A stretch of DNA of 64,000 bases, from NCBI RefSeq assembly GCF_000407545.1, contig NZ_ASWH01000001.1, forward strand, positions 248,001-312,000, written 5' to 3'. Source of the DNA: Enterococcus gilvus ATCC BAA-350 (GTDB lineage Bacteria > Bacillota > Bacilli > Lactobacillales > Enterococcaceae). A program made the position numbers and the translations under genes. The notes below the pieces were generated by a model, which ran no database searches, was not told the DNA's origin, and was given only the letters and a program-made list of their open reading frames with translations. Shown in pieces: positions 36,972 to 44,478 of this stretch (its first letter is position 1; every line of letters begins with the position of its first letter).

Positions 36972-37260
36972 TTGCCGAGAAATGAAGTAATGATTGAATG
37001 AGTCATCCAATAAATTAAAGATTCGCTAGCGAATGTTTCGCTGGCTTACCAATTATTTTTGAGAAGCGGTTGGGGCATTTTTCAGTTGAACGATGTCGCA
37101 GCCCCTTTTTGTGAGAGATGATCCTTCCGCCTGACTTCGCGGAGCGGTTTTTCGGTAGTATCGCCAAGGTCGGCAACTAAAGGGACCGTTGCAGACCAAA
37201 CGCAGATACCAAACCACACGCTCTAAATGATAAGGTCAACAGACAATAGGAGGATATCAT
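36972..37260 (+). promoter_or_regulatory. Long structured leader of cshA
   Basis: The 331-base gap between murF and cshA is mostly leader. It holds a 14-bp palindrome ATTCGCTAGCGAAT (37021-37034); a GGGGC (37072-37076) / GCCCC (37101-37105) stem followed by T5; a CCGC/GCGG hairpin (37127-37147) followed by T5; and a 10-base stem with one mismatch, GGTCGGCAAC (37168-37177) with GTTGCAGACC (37188-37197). AGGAGG at 37248-37253 is the ribosome site. Two terminator-like structures inside a leader suggest attenuation, and cold control is plausible for a CshA-type helicase gene. Confidence 0.55.
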
Positions 37261-38817
37261 TTGAAATTCAAAGAATTAAAATTAGCACCAGAACTATTAC
37301 TAGCGGTTGAACGCGCAGGATTTGAAGAAGCAACACCGATCCAAGAACAAACTATTCCTTTAGCATTAGTCGGAAAAGACGTTATTGGTCAAGCACAAAC
37401 AGGTACAGGTAAAACAGCCGCTTTTGGCTTGCCAATGCTAGATAAAATCGATACAACGAAAAATGGGTTACAAGGTCTGGTTATCTCACCAACTCGTGAG
37501 CTTGCCATTCAAACGCAAGAAGAACTGTATCGTCTAGGACGCGACAAAAAGATTCGTGTACAAGCAGTTTACGGTGGCGCAGATATTGGCCGTCAAATTC
37601 GTGGGTTGAAAGATCGTCCACATATCGTTGTAGGAACACCAGGACGGATGCTTGATCACATCAACCGTCACACATTGAAATTAGAAACTGTTGAAACATT
37701 GGTCTTGGATGAAGCAGACGAAATGTTGAACATGGGCTTCTTAGAAGATATCGAAAAAATCATCAGTAAGGTCCCTGCAGAACGCCAAACATTGTTGTTC
37801 TCAGCAACAATGCCTGATGCAATCAAAAAAATCGGCGTGAAATTCATGAAAGACCCTGAACACGTGAAAATCAAAGCCAAAGAAATGACGGCTGATTTGA
37901 TCGATCAATATTATGTTCGGGCAAAAGATTATGAAAAATTCGATGTCATGACGCGCTTGTTTGATGTTCAAACACCAGACCTAGCGATCGTTTTCGGTCG
38001 TACAAAACGCCGTGTAGACGAATTGGCTCGTGGCTTAGAAGCACGCGGCTATAAAGCTGAAGGTATCCATGGCGACTTGTCACAGCAAAAACGGATGAGC
38101 GTATTACGTTCGTTCAAACGTGGCGATCTTGATATTTTAGTAGCGACAGACGTAGCAGCTCGCGGCTTGGATATTTCTGGCGTTACCCACGTATACAACT
38201 ACGATATTCCACAAGATCCAGAAAGCTATGTTCACCGTATTGGTCGTACAGGCCGTGCTGGTAAAGGCGGAATGTCTGTCACATTCGTTACACCAAACGA
38301 AATGGGCTACTTGCATGTGATTGAAAACTTGACGAAAAAACGCATGAACCCAATGCGTCCGCCAACCGAAAAAGAAGCCTTCAAAGGCCAATTGGGCGCA
38401 GCGATGGAACAAGTTCAAAGTCAGATGGAAGAAAATTCCGACAGCCTTGAAAAATACAATGAGTCTGCTAAAGAATTATTAGCGGCGTATTCACCAGAAG
38501 AGCTTGTTGCTCTATTGTTGAAAACGACAGCAAAAGATCCTTCAGATGCTGTACCAGTAAAAATCACTCCAGAACGCCCATTGCCTTCAAATAAAAAAGG
38601 CGGCTTCAATCGTGGCGGAGGAAAACGCAGCGGTGGAAATAACCGTGGTGGCGGCCGTGGTAAAGATAATTACCGTAAAGACCGTGGCGGTGATCGCGAC
38701 CGTAATAAAAATAAAAACTACGGTGGCAACAAGCAACGCAGCAACAACAACAAAAATACAAACCGCAGCAATGATAAAAAACGTGGTTTCGTGATTCGTA
38801 CGAACTCGAACGACTAA
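37261..38817 (+). CDS. cshA: DEAD-box RNA helicase CshA
   Basis: The 518-residue protein starts at a TTG behind AGGAGG. Helicase motifs: Q-motif [58 protein letters not shown], and in domain 2 DIAARG-like [14 protein letters not shown] and [13 protein letters not shown]. The C-terminal ~80 residues are Gly/Arg/Asn/Lys-rich and unstructured, as in CshA, and likely bind RNA. CshA works in mRNA decay and ribosome assembly, above all in the cold. It has its own promoter and long leader, and a terminator follows. Confidence 0.95.
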   Translation: MKFKELKLAPELLLAVERAGFEEATPIQEQTIPLALVGKDVIGQAQTGTGKTAAFGLPMLDKIDTTKNGLQGLVISPTRELAIQTQEELYRLGRDKKIRVQAVYGGADIGRQIRGLKDRPHIVVGTPGRMLDHINRHTLKLETVETLVLDEADEMLNMGFLEDIEKIISKVPAERQTLLFSATMPDAIKKIGVKFMKDPEHVKIKAKEMTADLIDQYYVRAKDYEKFDVMTRLFDVQTPDLAIVFGRTKRRVDELARGLEARGYKAEGIHGDLSQQKRMSVLRSFKRGDLDILVATDVAARGLDISGVTHVYNYDIPQDPESYVHRIGRTGRAGKGGMSVTFVTPNEMGYLHVIENLTKKRMNPMRPPTEKEAFKGQLGAAMEQVQSQMEENSDSLEKYNESAKELLAAYSPEELVALLLKTTAKDPSDAVPVKITPERPLPSNKKGGFNRGGGKRSGGNNRGGGRGKDNYRKDRGGDRDRNKNKNYGGNKQRSNNNKNTNRSNDKKRGFVIRTNSND

Positions 38818-38833
38818 TTATCAGCGACTATCA

Positions 38834-38866
38834 AAGCCATCAATCTTTTTGATTGATGGTTTTTTC
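38834..38866 (+). terminator. Terminator after cshA
   Basis: A perfect 9-bp stem CCATCAATC/GATTGATGG with a T5 loop and T6 tail (38860-38865). Confidence 0.9.
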
Positions 38867-38966
38867 TTGTTATGACAGACTTTGAAAAGATTCTTTGAAA
38901 AAAATCGTAGCATTTAAAGAAGTCTTTGGTAAAATAAGAGTGTTACTTGAAAGGGTTGAGGATTGC

Positions 38967-39317
38967 ATGATTAAAGGAATTGGAATTGATGCCACAGAGC
39001 TTGATCGGGTCGCCAAAATTATAGAACGTCGACCGCATTTTGTGGATCGGATATTAACTCCGGCAGAACAGACCCTTTTTGCTAGCCATTCTCCCCATCG
39101 TCAGGTAGAATTTTTAGCAGGACGGTATGCATGCAAAGAAGCATTTTCTAAAGCTTGGGGAACAGGTATTGGGAAAGTTAGTTTTCAAGAGTTAGAAATT
39201 TTGCGCGATGATCATGGTGCGCCGGCCTTTACAAAATCACCTCACAAGGGAAACGTGTTTGTCAGTTTGACGCACACAGAGGAGCTAGCAATTGCACAAG
39301 TAGTGCTAGAGGAATAG
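38967..39317 (+). CDS. acpS: Holo-[acyl-carrier-protein] synthase
   Basis: The 116-residue enzyme transfers 4'-phosphopantetheine from CoA to the serine of apo-ACP. It begins MIKGIGIDATELDRVAKI, with the metal-binding aspartate in GIGIDATE, and has FLAGRYACKEAFSKAWGTGIG and VFVSLTHTEELA. The start at 38967 is chosen because upstream in-frame codons belong to no family sequence. The acpS-alr order is common in Gram-positives. Its substrates would include the ACP at 18448. Confidence 0.95.
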   Translation: MIKGIGIDATELDRVAKIIERRPHFVDRILTPAEQTLFASHSPHRQVEFLAGRYACKEAFSKAWGTGIGKVSFQELEILRDDHGAPAFTKSPHKGNVFVSLTHTEELAIAQVVLEE

Positions 39318-39336
39318 AAAGAAGGACACGTACTTT

Positions 39337-40467
39337 ATGGTTGTAACGTATCATCGACCTACGAGAGCTATCATACATAGGAAAGCAATGAAAGAGAACA
39401 TCAAAAATGAAGTCGAACGGTTACCAGAAGGTGTTGAATTGTTCGCTGTTGTTAAGGCAGACGGATATGGCCATGGTGCGGTAGCGACAGCGCATGTTGC
39501 TTTATCTGCGGGTGCGACTGGTTTTTGCGTCGCGACATTAGATGAGGCGATTGAACTACGGGAAGCAGGAATCACTGAGCCGATTTTAGTATTAAGTGTC
39601 GTGTTTCCAAGTTATTTATCGTTAGTCATTGATTATGATCTATCTATCACAGTCGCAACAAAGGACTGGTTGATCGAAGCACAAAAAGTGTTGAACGATC
39701 TAGAAGAAACAACGACTGCTCCAATAAAAATTCATATCAAAGCAGATACTGGGATGGGACGAATTGGGTTCTTGACAGCAGACGAAGTCAAAGAAGCAGC
39801 TGCGTTTATCGAAGCGTCCCCTGATATGATTTGGGAGGGATTGTTTACGCATTTCGCTACGGCTGATGAGCAGGACACTTCTTATTGGCACAAACAAGCA
39901 GATCGTTTCAATGGAATTATTCAAGCTTTGGCTCATTTACCTCGTTATGTTCATTCAAGCAATAGTGCGACGGCTTTATGGCATGACAAAGAAATGCCTG
40001 GAAACATGATTCGGTATGGGATCGGGATGTATGGATTGAATCCATCTGGACATGAATTACCTGAGACCTATCCATTAATCCCGGCAATGGAACTGGTTTC
40101 TGAGCTGATCCAAGTTAAAGAGCTGCCAAGTGGTGAAGGTGTTGGTTACGGGAAAACATACGATACGCCTGAAAGGGAATGGATCGGAACGGTGCCAATC
40201 GGCTATGCGGATGGTTGGGTACGGAAGATGCAAGGTTTTTCATTATTAGTTGACGGCGAATTTTGTGAAATTATTGGGCGTGTTTGTATGGATCAATTAA
40301 TGATTCGTCTGCCTCATGAATTCAAGGTTGGTACAAAAGTGACATTGATTGGTAGGAACAATGGGCAAGAAATCACGATGCAAGACGTTGCGAATCATTT
40401 AGGAACGATTCATTACGAAGTATGTTGTATTCTTTCAGAACGTGTACCGAGAATTTATCAAGAGTAA
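39337..40467 (+). CDS. alr: Alanine racemase
   Basis: The 376-residue PLP enzyme makes D-alanine for Ddl. The PLP lysine lies in LFAVVKADGYGHGAV (about residue 43), the catalytic tyrosine in IPIGYADGW-like VPIGYADGWVRKM, and MIRYGIGMYGLNPS and GRVCMDQLMIRLP are further family motifs. GAAGGA precedes the ATG; it starts 19 bases after acpS and is probably co-transcribed with it and with mazF. Confidence 0.96.
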   Translation: MVVTYHRPTRAIIHRKAMKENIKNEVERLPEGVELFAVVKADGYGHGAVATAHVALSAGATGFCVATLDEAIELREAGITEPILVLSVVFPSYLSLVIDYDLSITVATKDWLIEAQKVLNDLEETTTAPIKIHIKADTGMGRIGFLTADEVKEAAAFIEASPDMIWEGLFTHFATADEQDTSYWHKQADRFNGIIQALAHLPRYVHSSNSATALWHDKEMPGNMIRYGIGMYGLNPSGHELPETYPLIPAMELVSELIQVKELPSGEGVGYGKTYDTPEREWIGTVPIGYADGWVRKMQGFSLLVDGEFCEIIGRVCMDQLMIRLPHEFKVGTKVTLIGRNNGQEITMQDVANHLGTIHYEVCCILSERVPRIYQE

Positions 40468-40506
40468 GTATGAATGAAACTATTACGAAACTTTGGGAGG
40501 AAAAAT

Positions 40507-40878
40507 ATGGTTAAGCGTGGTGATATCTATTTCGCAGATTTATCGCCAGTGATTGGTTCTGAACAAGGGGGGATCCGACCAGTGTTGGTGATCCAGAATA
40601 ATTTAGGCAATCATTTTAGTCCAACGATTATCATTGCGGCGATCACGGCTAAAATGGCAAAGCCTAAATTACCGACACATATTGGGATCAAATCAAACGG
40701 TACGGGGATCGAACGAGACTCGGTCATTTTATTAGAGCAGATTCGAACCATCGATAAATCTCGCTTGAAGGAAAAGGTTTGCCACTTGGATCGCTGTTTG
40801 ATGGCAGAAGTGGATGCGGCTTTGCGTATCAGCGTTGGCATCGAGACGATGTCAGCAGTTACTACGAACCTTACATAA
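40507..40878 (+). CDS. mazF: MazF/PemK-family endoribonuclease toxin, no antitoxin gene seen
   Basis: The 123-residue protein has the MazF signature MVKRGDIYFADLSPVIGSEQGGIRPVLVIQNN and the threonine/arginine region IIIAAITAKM, with IRTIDKSRLKEKV in the last part. MazF enzymes cut mRNA at short single-stranded sites. In Bacillus an antitoxin gene (ndoAI) lies between alr and the toxin, but here only 39 bases separate them and no antitoxin fits. A 14-codon frame (40470-40514, MNETITKLWEEKYG) overlaps the start and may couple translation. The start at 40507 behind GGGAGG is preferred to an in-frame ATG 33 bases upstream. Confidence 0.9.
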   Translation: MVKRGDIYFADLSPVIGSEQGGIRPVLVIQNNLGNHFSPTIIIAAITAKMAKPKLPTHIGIKSNGTGIERDSVILLEQIRTIDKSRLKEKVCHLDRCLMAEVDAALRISVGIETMSAVTTNLT

Positions 40879-40950
40879 AAGAGCCAAATGTTAGTGATTT
40901 GCGGATCTAATTATTCTGCCTGTACGGAACTTGTGTTTTCAATCAGTTCG

Positions 40951-41034
40951 TATAATTAGGGACGTGTGTATAGTGGTATTATTTTTTACATTCGCTAAAT
41001 ATCAAGGATGCAACGATTCGTTGCGTCCTTTTTT
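40951..41034 (+). ncRNA. Candidate short transcript between mazF and the Xre gene
   Basis: A perfect TATAAT at 40951-40956 (with ACTTGT 16 bases before it as a weak -35) is followed about 80 bases later by a strong terminator. A transcript of roughly 70 bases would result. No coding frame longer than about 10 codons lies inside. It may be a small RNA, or the TATAAT may be fortuitous and the terminator simply end mazF. Confidence 0.3.
41004..41034 (+). terminator. Terminator downstream of mazF
   Basis: GGATGCAACG (41006-41015) pairs with CGTTGCGTCC (41019-41028), with one G-T pair, and is followed by T6. Confidence 0.85.
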
Positions 41035-41134
41035 CGTCCACTCAATGAATTGTCTACCGCTCCTTTGTAGCTGCATAGAAATATTTCGTTGTATACTATC
41101 TATAGAAGGAACATTGAGATGGGTGGGGGAAATC

Positions 41135-41452
41135 ATGGTTGAGATCGGATCACAGCTTAGATATTTTCGGCAAAAGGAGAGAATGAGTCAGAAACAACTC
41201 GCGAACCGTTTGCATGTCACACCACAAACAGTATCAAAATGGGAGTTGGACAAAAGCGCGCCAGATTATGATCAATTGATTGCTCTGAGTAAAATTTTCC
41301 GTAAAAGTACAGATGCATTGTTGGGACAAGCCAAACCTAGTTTTTTGGATTATTTAACAGATCCGCGGAGTGTCGTAAGAGGTTTTGGATTGGATGGCCT
41401 ATCTCTTTTAGAAGGAGGAGAAGAGCGTGGAAAAGATCAGGATACTCAATAA
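41135..41452 (+). CDS. Xre-family transcriptional regulator
   Basis: The 105-residue protein begins MVEIGSQLRYFRQKERMSQKQLANRLHVTPQTVSKWELDKSAPDYDQLIALSKIF, a Cro/C1-type helix-turn-helix at about residues 5-60, followed by a short C-terminal tail with no known ligand domain. A long upstream in-frame extension is rejected because it runs through a terminator hairpin. It overlaps the next gene, encoding a small membrane protein, by 26 bases. The pair recalls small regulator plus membrane-partner operons, but the target is unknown. Confidence 0.85.
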   Translation: MVEIGSQLRYFRQKERMSQKQLANRLHVTPQTVSKWELDKSAPDYDQLIALSKIFRKSTDALLGQAKPSFLDYLTDPRSVVRGFGLDGLSLLEGGEERGKDQDTQ

Positions 41453-41651
41453 GTTATTGCTAGTCACGTATAATTTGGGCGGCTTGTGTTTGATCCTTAT
41501 TGGACACATGAGAGGAATTGGTGCTCCTACTGGCTATATCCCGGCATGGTTGAAACTCATAACGATTCTCGTCTTTTCTACGATGATTTTGGCGCATATC
41601 ATCCGTTTTATTTTAGAGAAAAAAGTACAAAGGCAGTCTGACATGAATTAA
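41427..41651 (+). CDS. Small membrane protein
   Basis: The 74-residue protein starts at a GTG behind GAAGGAGGAG and has two hydrophobic segments (about 9-27, LLLVTYNLGGLCLILIGHM, and about 41-62, LKLITILVFSTMILAHIIRF) with a basic end. No family is recognised. Overlap with the Xre gene suggests translational coupling and related function, possibly membrane sensing for the regulator. Confidence 0.7.
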   Translation: MEKIRILNKLLLVTYNLGGLCLILIGHMRGIGAPTGYIPAWLKLITILVFSTMILAHIIRFILEKKVQRQSDMN

Positions 41652-41668
41652 GTGTCAGACTGTTTTTT
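41634..41668. terminator. Terminator overlapping the stop of the small membrane protein gene
   Basis: A perfect 10-bp stem, CAGTCTGACA with TGTCAGACTG, has the TAA stop codon in its loop and is followed by T6. It lies between two convergent genes. Confidence 0.85.
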
Positions 41669-41670
41669 AG

Positions 41671-42684
41671 TTATCCTTGTGCAAAGACGATTTGATTAAC
41701 CGTATCACTTAAACAGGTCTGCAAGGTAATGCGTTCCCCGCCGCCGGCTGAAGTAATCTGGCCCCAATGATCCTGACCCGAATGAATATCTCGTCCGCTG
41801 TCGTCTACTTGGACTACGCCAGTTACGACATAGGATGCCGCGTTGCCCGCTTGATCAGTAACAGTGATGGATTGTCCTGCGCTGAGGGATAGGATCGCTG
41901 AAAAGACGCCTGGGTTATGTCCGATGAAATGAGTGTTTTGATTGTCACTGCCGGATTGTATTGGACTGCCGCCCCAAGTTGCTGCGGTACCGCCGCCATC
42001 AATGATTCCTTGCCCACTCCCCTGACCGGCATTTTGATAAGGCAGAGAATAGCCTAAAAATGAAATTTGATTTGCGGGTATTGCGGGTGTCTCTGGTACC
42101 GTGGGTTCAGTTGTCTTTGCTTCATGTGGCGTTTCTTGAGGTGGAACCGACGGCTGTGTATTGGATTGCTCTGGTTGAGGAGGTGCTTCTTGTGTTCCCT
42201 CACTGTCTTTTTGCTGCGTTTCAGTTGGTGTTGTTGTTTCTACTGGCGCTTGATATGAAGGCTCTGGAGCACTTGGTTTTGCAATGGACGATTCGTTTAC
42301 TTGATTTGCCGCCGCTTTATTTTCGGTAGTTGCCTCTTCAACAATGATCGAAACTTTCCGCTCATCGTAATCTTGCTTATTTTTAGCACTCAGGGTCAAC
42401 TCATAGTGTCCTGGCTTGCTTGCATCGATCGTATTAAAGGTCATTTTTATTGGACGGAGGTTTTCGTTAACCGCTTTGTAGTATTGGTAAGGGTGAAAGG
42501 AATCGGTTGGTACGATCGTAATGGTATCATCACCATGGATTTTTACTTGATTTTCCTGTGCTGTTTTGTCTTTAGGGGTCGCTTTCGCTTCAGCGACAGA
42601 ATAAAAGTGGAAGGGACCAGCCAGTAATAAGAGACATACAATAACAACGGAAGTAATGAATTGTTTTCTTCTGGGGATTTTCAA
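41671..42684 (-). CDS. Exported protein with Ig-like domain and C-terminal sortase-like domain
   Basis: From a TTG at 42684 (eight bases after GGAG; an in-frame GTG nine bases upstream is too close) the product has 337 residues. It has a basic start and a hydrophobic segment (FITSVVIVCLLLLAGPFHFYSVAEA), a beta-rich domain of about 80 residues resembling bacterial Ig-like modules, a Pro/Thr/Glu-rich spacer (about 125-205), and a C-terminal domain with NTHFIGHNPGVFSAIL (histidine) and ERITLQTC (cysteine). These are the sortase His and TLxTC motifs. The arginine expected shortly after the cysteine is absent (LQTCLSDTVNQIVFAQG). No substrate gene with an LPxTG motif is nearby. Confidence 0.75.
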   Translation of the reverse strand: MKIPRRKQFITSVVIVCLLLLAGPFHFYSVAEAKATPKDKTAQENQVKIHGDDTITIVPTDSFHPYQYYKAVNENLRPIKMTFNTIDASKPGHYELTLSAKNKQDYDERKVSIIVEEATTENKAAANQVNESSIAKPSAPEPSYQAPVETTTPTETQQKDSEGTQEAPPQPEQSNTQPSVPPQETPHEAKTTEPTVPETPAIPANQISFLGYSLPYQNAGQGSGQGIIDGGGTAATWGGSPIQSGSDNQNTHFIGHNPGVFSAILSLSAGQSITVTDQAGNAASYVVTGVVQVDDSGRDIHSGQDHWGQITSAGGGERITLQTCLSDTVNQIVFAQG

Positions 42685-42810
42685 GAAAAACACTCCTTTT
42701 TCTTATTTGCCTAGATAATAAAGCAGGGCAAAAAAAGAAAAAATAAAAATAACATATTTATTAATATTGGTTGTTATTTGTGAATTTTAGTTAAATAAAT
42801 ACCGATATTT

Positions 42811-42862
42811 TTCCGTTTTCGTAGAGTTATTTTATGATATAATGACCAAGTAATGTTATAAT
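42811..42862 (+). promoter_or_regulatory. Promoter region of the Mga-type regulator gene
   Basis: Two perfect TATAAT boxes lie at 42838-42843 and 42857-42862 in a very AT-rich 243-base gap shared with the divergent sortase-like gene. Neither has a good -35 (TTTTCG at 42816-42821 is the best for the first), which would suit activation or autoregulation. Confidence 0.4.
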
Positions 42863-42927
42863 CCAAAAAATGAAAAAATATTATCGTTTTTGAAGAATAA
42901 TGACGATCGGCTTAGGAGGGGACTTTT

Positions 42928-44382
42928 GTGCGAAGATTACTTAAAAACACAACACAGCGGCGTCTAGCCATCATCGGTGTTTTAAGAGATTTAATAGGGT
43001 GGCAGAATCCAGAAATGATTGCAGATCTATTAGATTGTTCCGTAAAAACAATCTTATCAGATGTTGATGCAATCAATGATCATTGGGGAGAACATGTTGG
43101 CGTTGAGTATTCCCGTACGAATGGCTTAAGATTAAACGATGCTCTTAATAATAAGACGCGTCAGTTAGCGCGAGATTTGATGGATGAATCGGAAGCATTT
43201 ACTTTTTTGGAAAGAATATTCTTCCAGCCAAATGAGGATATGGATTACTGGATCAATGAATTATTTGTCAGTGAAGCGACCTTTTATCGAATGATCAAAC
43301 AACTTGATAAAGTGTTGAAAGAAAAAGGACTTGTTCTTGAACGTAGACCATTTCGGATCACTGCGAAAAATGAAGGATGGGTACGTGTATTTTATGTGCA
43401 ATTGTTTTTAGAAAAGTATGGTGTCAATGAGTGGCCATTTAATTTAGAACGCGAGAAGATCATTGATTTTATCAGAGTTGCGACGCACTCATTCGATATG
43501 GATTATAACGATCGCGAAGTATTGGAGAGCAGTTACCTATTGGCAGTGATCATCGTGAGAGCTTCGCAGGGATTCGCTTTGACAGAACACGAAAAATTGG
43601 AGCTGGAACCGCCTATGATCACTGCGCTCTTGTCCCTGCGGCCTATAGCAGATGAAACGGTGGAAGGTTCAGAATACATCGTGATAAAGGATTGGCATTA
43701 TGAGGTCGCGAACAGTTTATTTTGTGCGTGTTTTATTAGCAGGTTTGATCCTAGTTGCGCGTTGACATTAAAATATTTAGAACTTTTTTTAGATGAGTTG
43801 TCAAAGTTTTATGGGTTGACGCTATCTGGCAAACGAAGGAAAAGCATGCTGCAAAAGCTTCTGCAAATTCAAGCAGCGTATCAAGTGTGTCCCTATCCGC
43901 GTTCAATCTTATTTGATTCAGCCGCTTACTTTTCTCGGAATGCGAAGGTACAGTACCCGCATTTTACTAAATGTATTCAACAGCTGCTTTTGAAAATGGA
44001 ACGAACGACAGGCGATCCATGGTTCAGCCAATTTTATTTTTCAGTCTTAACGGTTCTCTTTAAGGAGTGGAAGGGACTGGCGCATTCCCTGGATGTTCAT
44101 TCATCGAAGGTCAAGATTTTCGTAGTAAGTGATTCTGGAGAGAGTCATGCGAATATGATCGCAGAACTGATCCGAAGCCGCTTTTATTATCGAGTCGTCA
44201 TTGAGACGCATAAAGGTTCGGCATTGGATTTCCAACACGACGAGAGTTTCAAAGCGTACGATCTTGTCATTGCAAACTATCCAATCAAAAATTACTCCTA
44301 CAGAAACCTAAAAATTGTTGATGACTTTTTAACAGAAAGTGACCTATCCTCTATCGGAACATTTGTAAAAGAAATTCGCTAG
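42928..44382 (+). CDS. Mga/AtxA-type transcriptional regulator
   Basis: The 484-residue protein starts at a GTG behind GGAGGGG. It has two N-terminal helix-turn-helix regions (about 10-60, MIADLLDCSVKTILSDVDAIN, and about 105-160, ELFVSEATFYRMIKQLDKVLKEKG), a long helical PRD-like middle (about 170-385) and a C-terminal EIIB-like domain (VKIFVVSDSGESHANMIAELIRSRF...). This is the layout of Mga, AtxA and related regulators, which control surface and virulence genes and can respond to sugar phosphotransferase signals. It is divergent from the sortase-like gene, which is the nearest candidate target. Confidence 0.82.
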   Translation: MRRLLKNTTQRRLAIIGVLRDLIGWQNPEMIADLLDCSVKTILSDVDAINDHWGEHVGVEYSRTNGLRLNDALNNKTRQLARDLMDESEAFTFLERIFFQPNEDMDYWINELFVSEATFYRMIKQLDKVLKEKGLVLERRPFRITAKNEGWVRVFYVQLFLEKYGVNEWPFNLEREKIIDFIRVATHSFDMDYNDREVLESSYLLAVIIVRASQGFALTEHEKLELEPPMITALLSLRPIADETVEGSEYIVIKDWHYEVANSLFCACFISRFDPSCALTLKYLELFLDELSKFYGLTLSGKRRKSMLQKLLQIQAAYQVCPYPRSILFDSAAYFSRNAKVQYPHFTKCIQQLLLKMERTTGDPWFSQFYFSVLTVLFKEWKGLAHSLDVHSSKVKIFVVSDSGESHANMIAELIRSRFYYRVVIETHKGSALDFQHDESFKAYDLVIANYPIKNYSYRNLKIVDDFLTESDLSSIGTFVKEIR

Positions 44383-44407
44383 GAGACTCTCTGAGAGTCT
44401 CCTTTTT
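44381..44407 (+). terminator. Terminator after the Mga-type gene
   Basis: AGGAGACTC pairs with GAGTCTCCT around a small loop and runs into T5. It begins at the stop codon. Confidence 0.88.
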
Positions 44408-44478
44408 AAGGTGAAGGTTTCAATACTGCTGAAACTTCGTTAAACTAGTACTAACATTCTTTAAGTGAGGAGCAGAAG

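Noticed and set aside
38612..38794. Val/Thr/Ala-rich frame at the 3' end of cshA
   Set aside because: It is a shifted reading of the Gly/Arg/Asn-rich tail codons of CshA.
40931..41134. N-terminal extension of the Xre regulator by 68 residues
   Set aside because: It would run through a strong terminator, has unrelated composition, and the HTH domain starts normally at 41135.
42060..42627. Overlapping + strand frames rich in Leu, Phe and Trp within the sortase-like gene
   Set aside because: They are the complement of the Pro/Thr/Glu spacer and Ig-like region; no Shine-Dalgarno sequences and no sensible domain.
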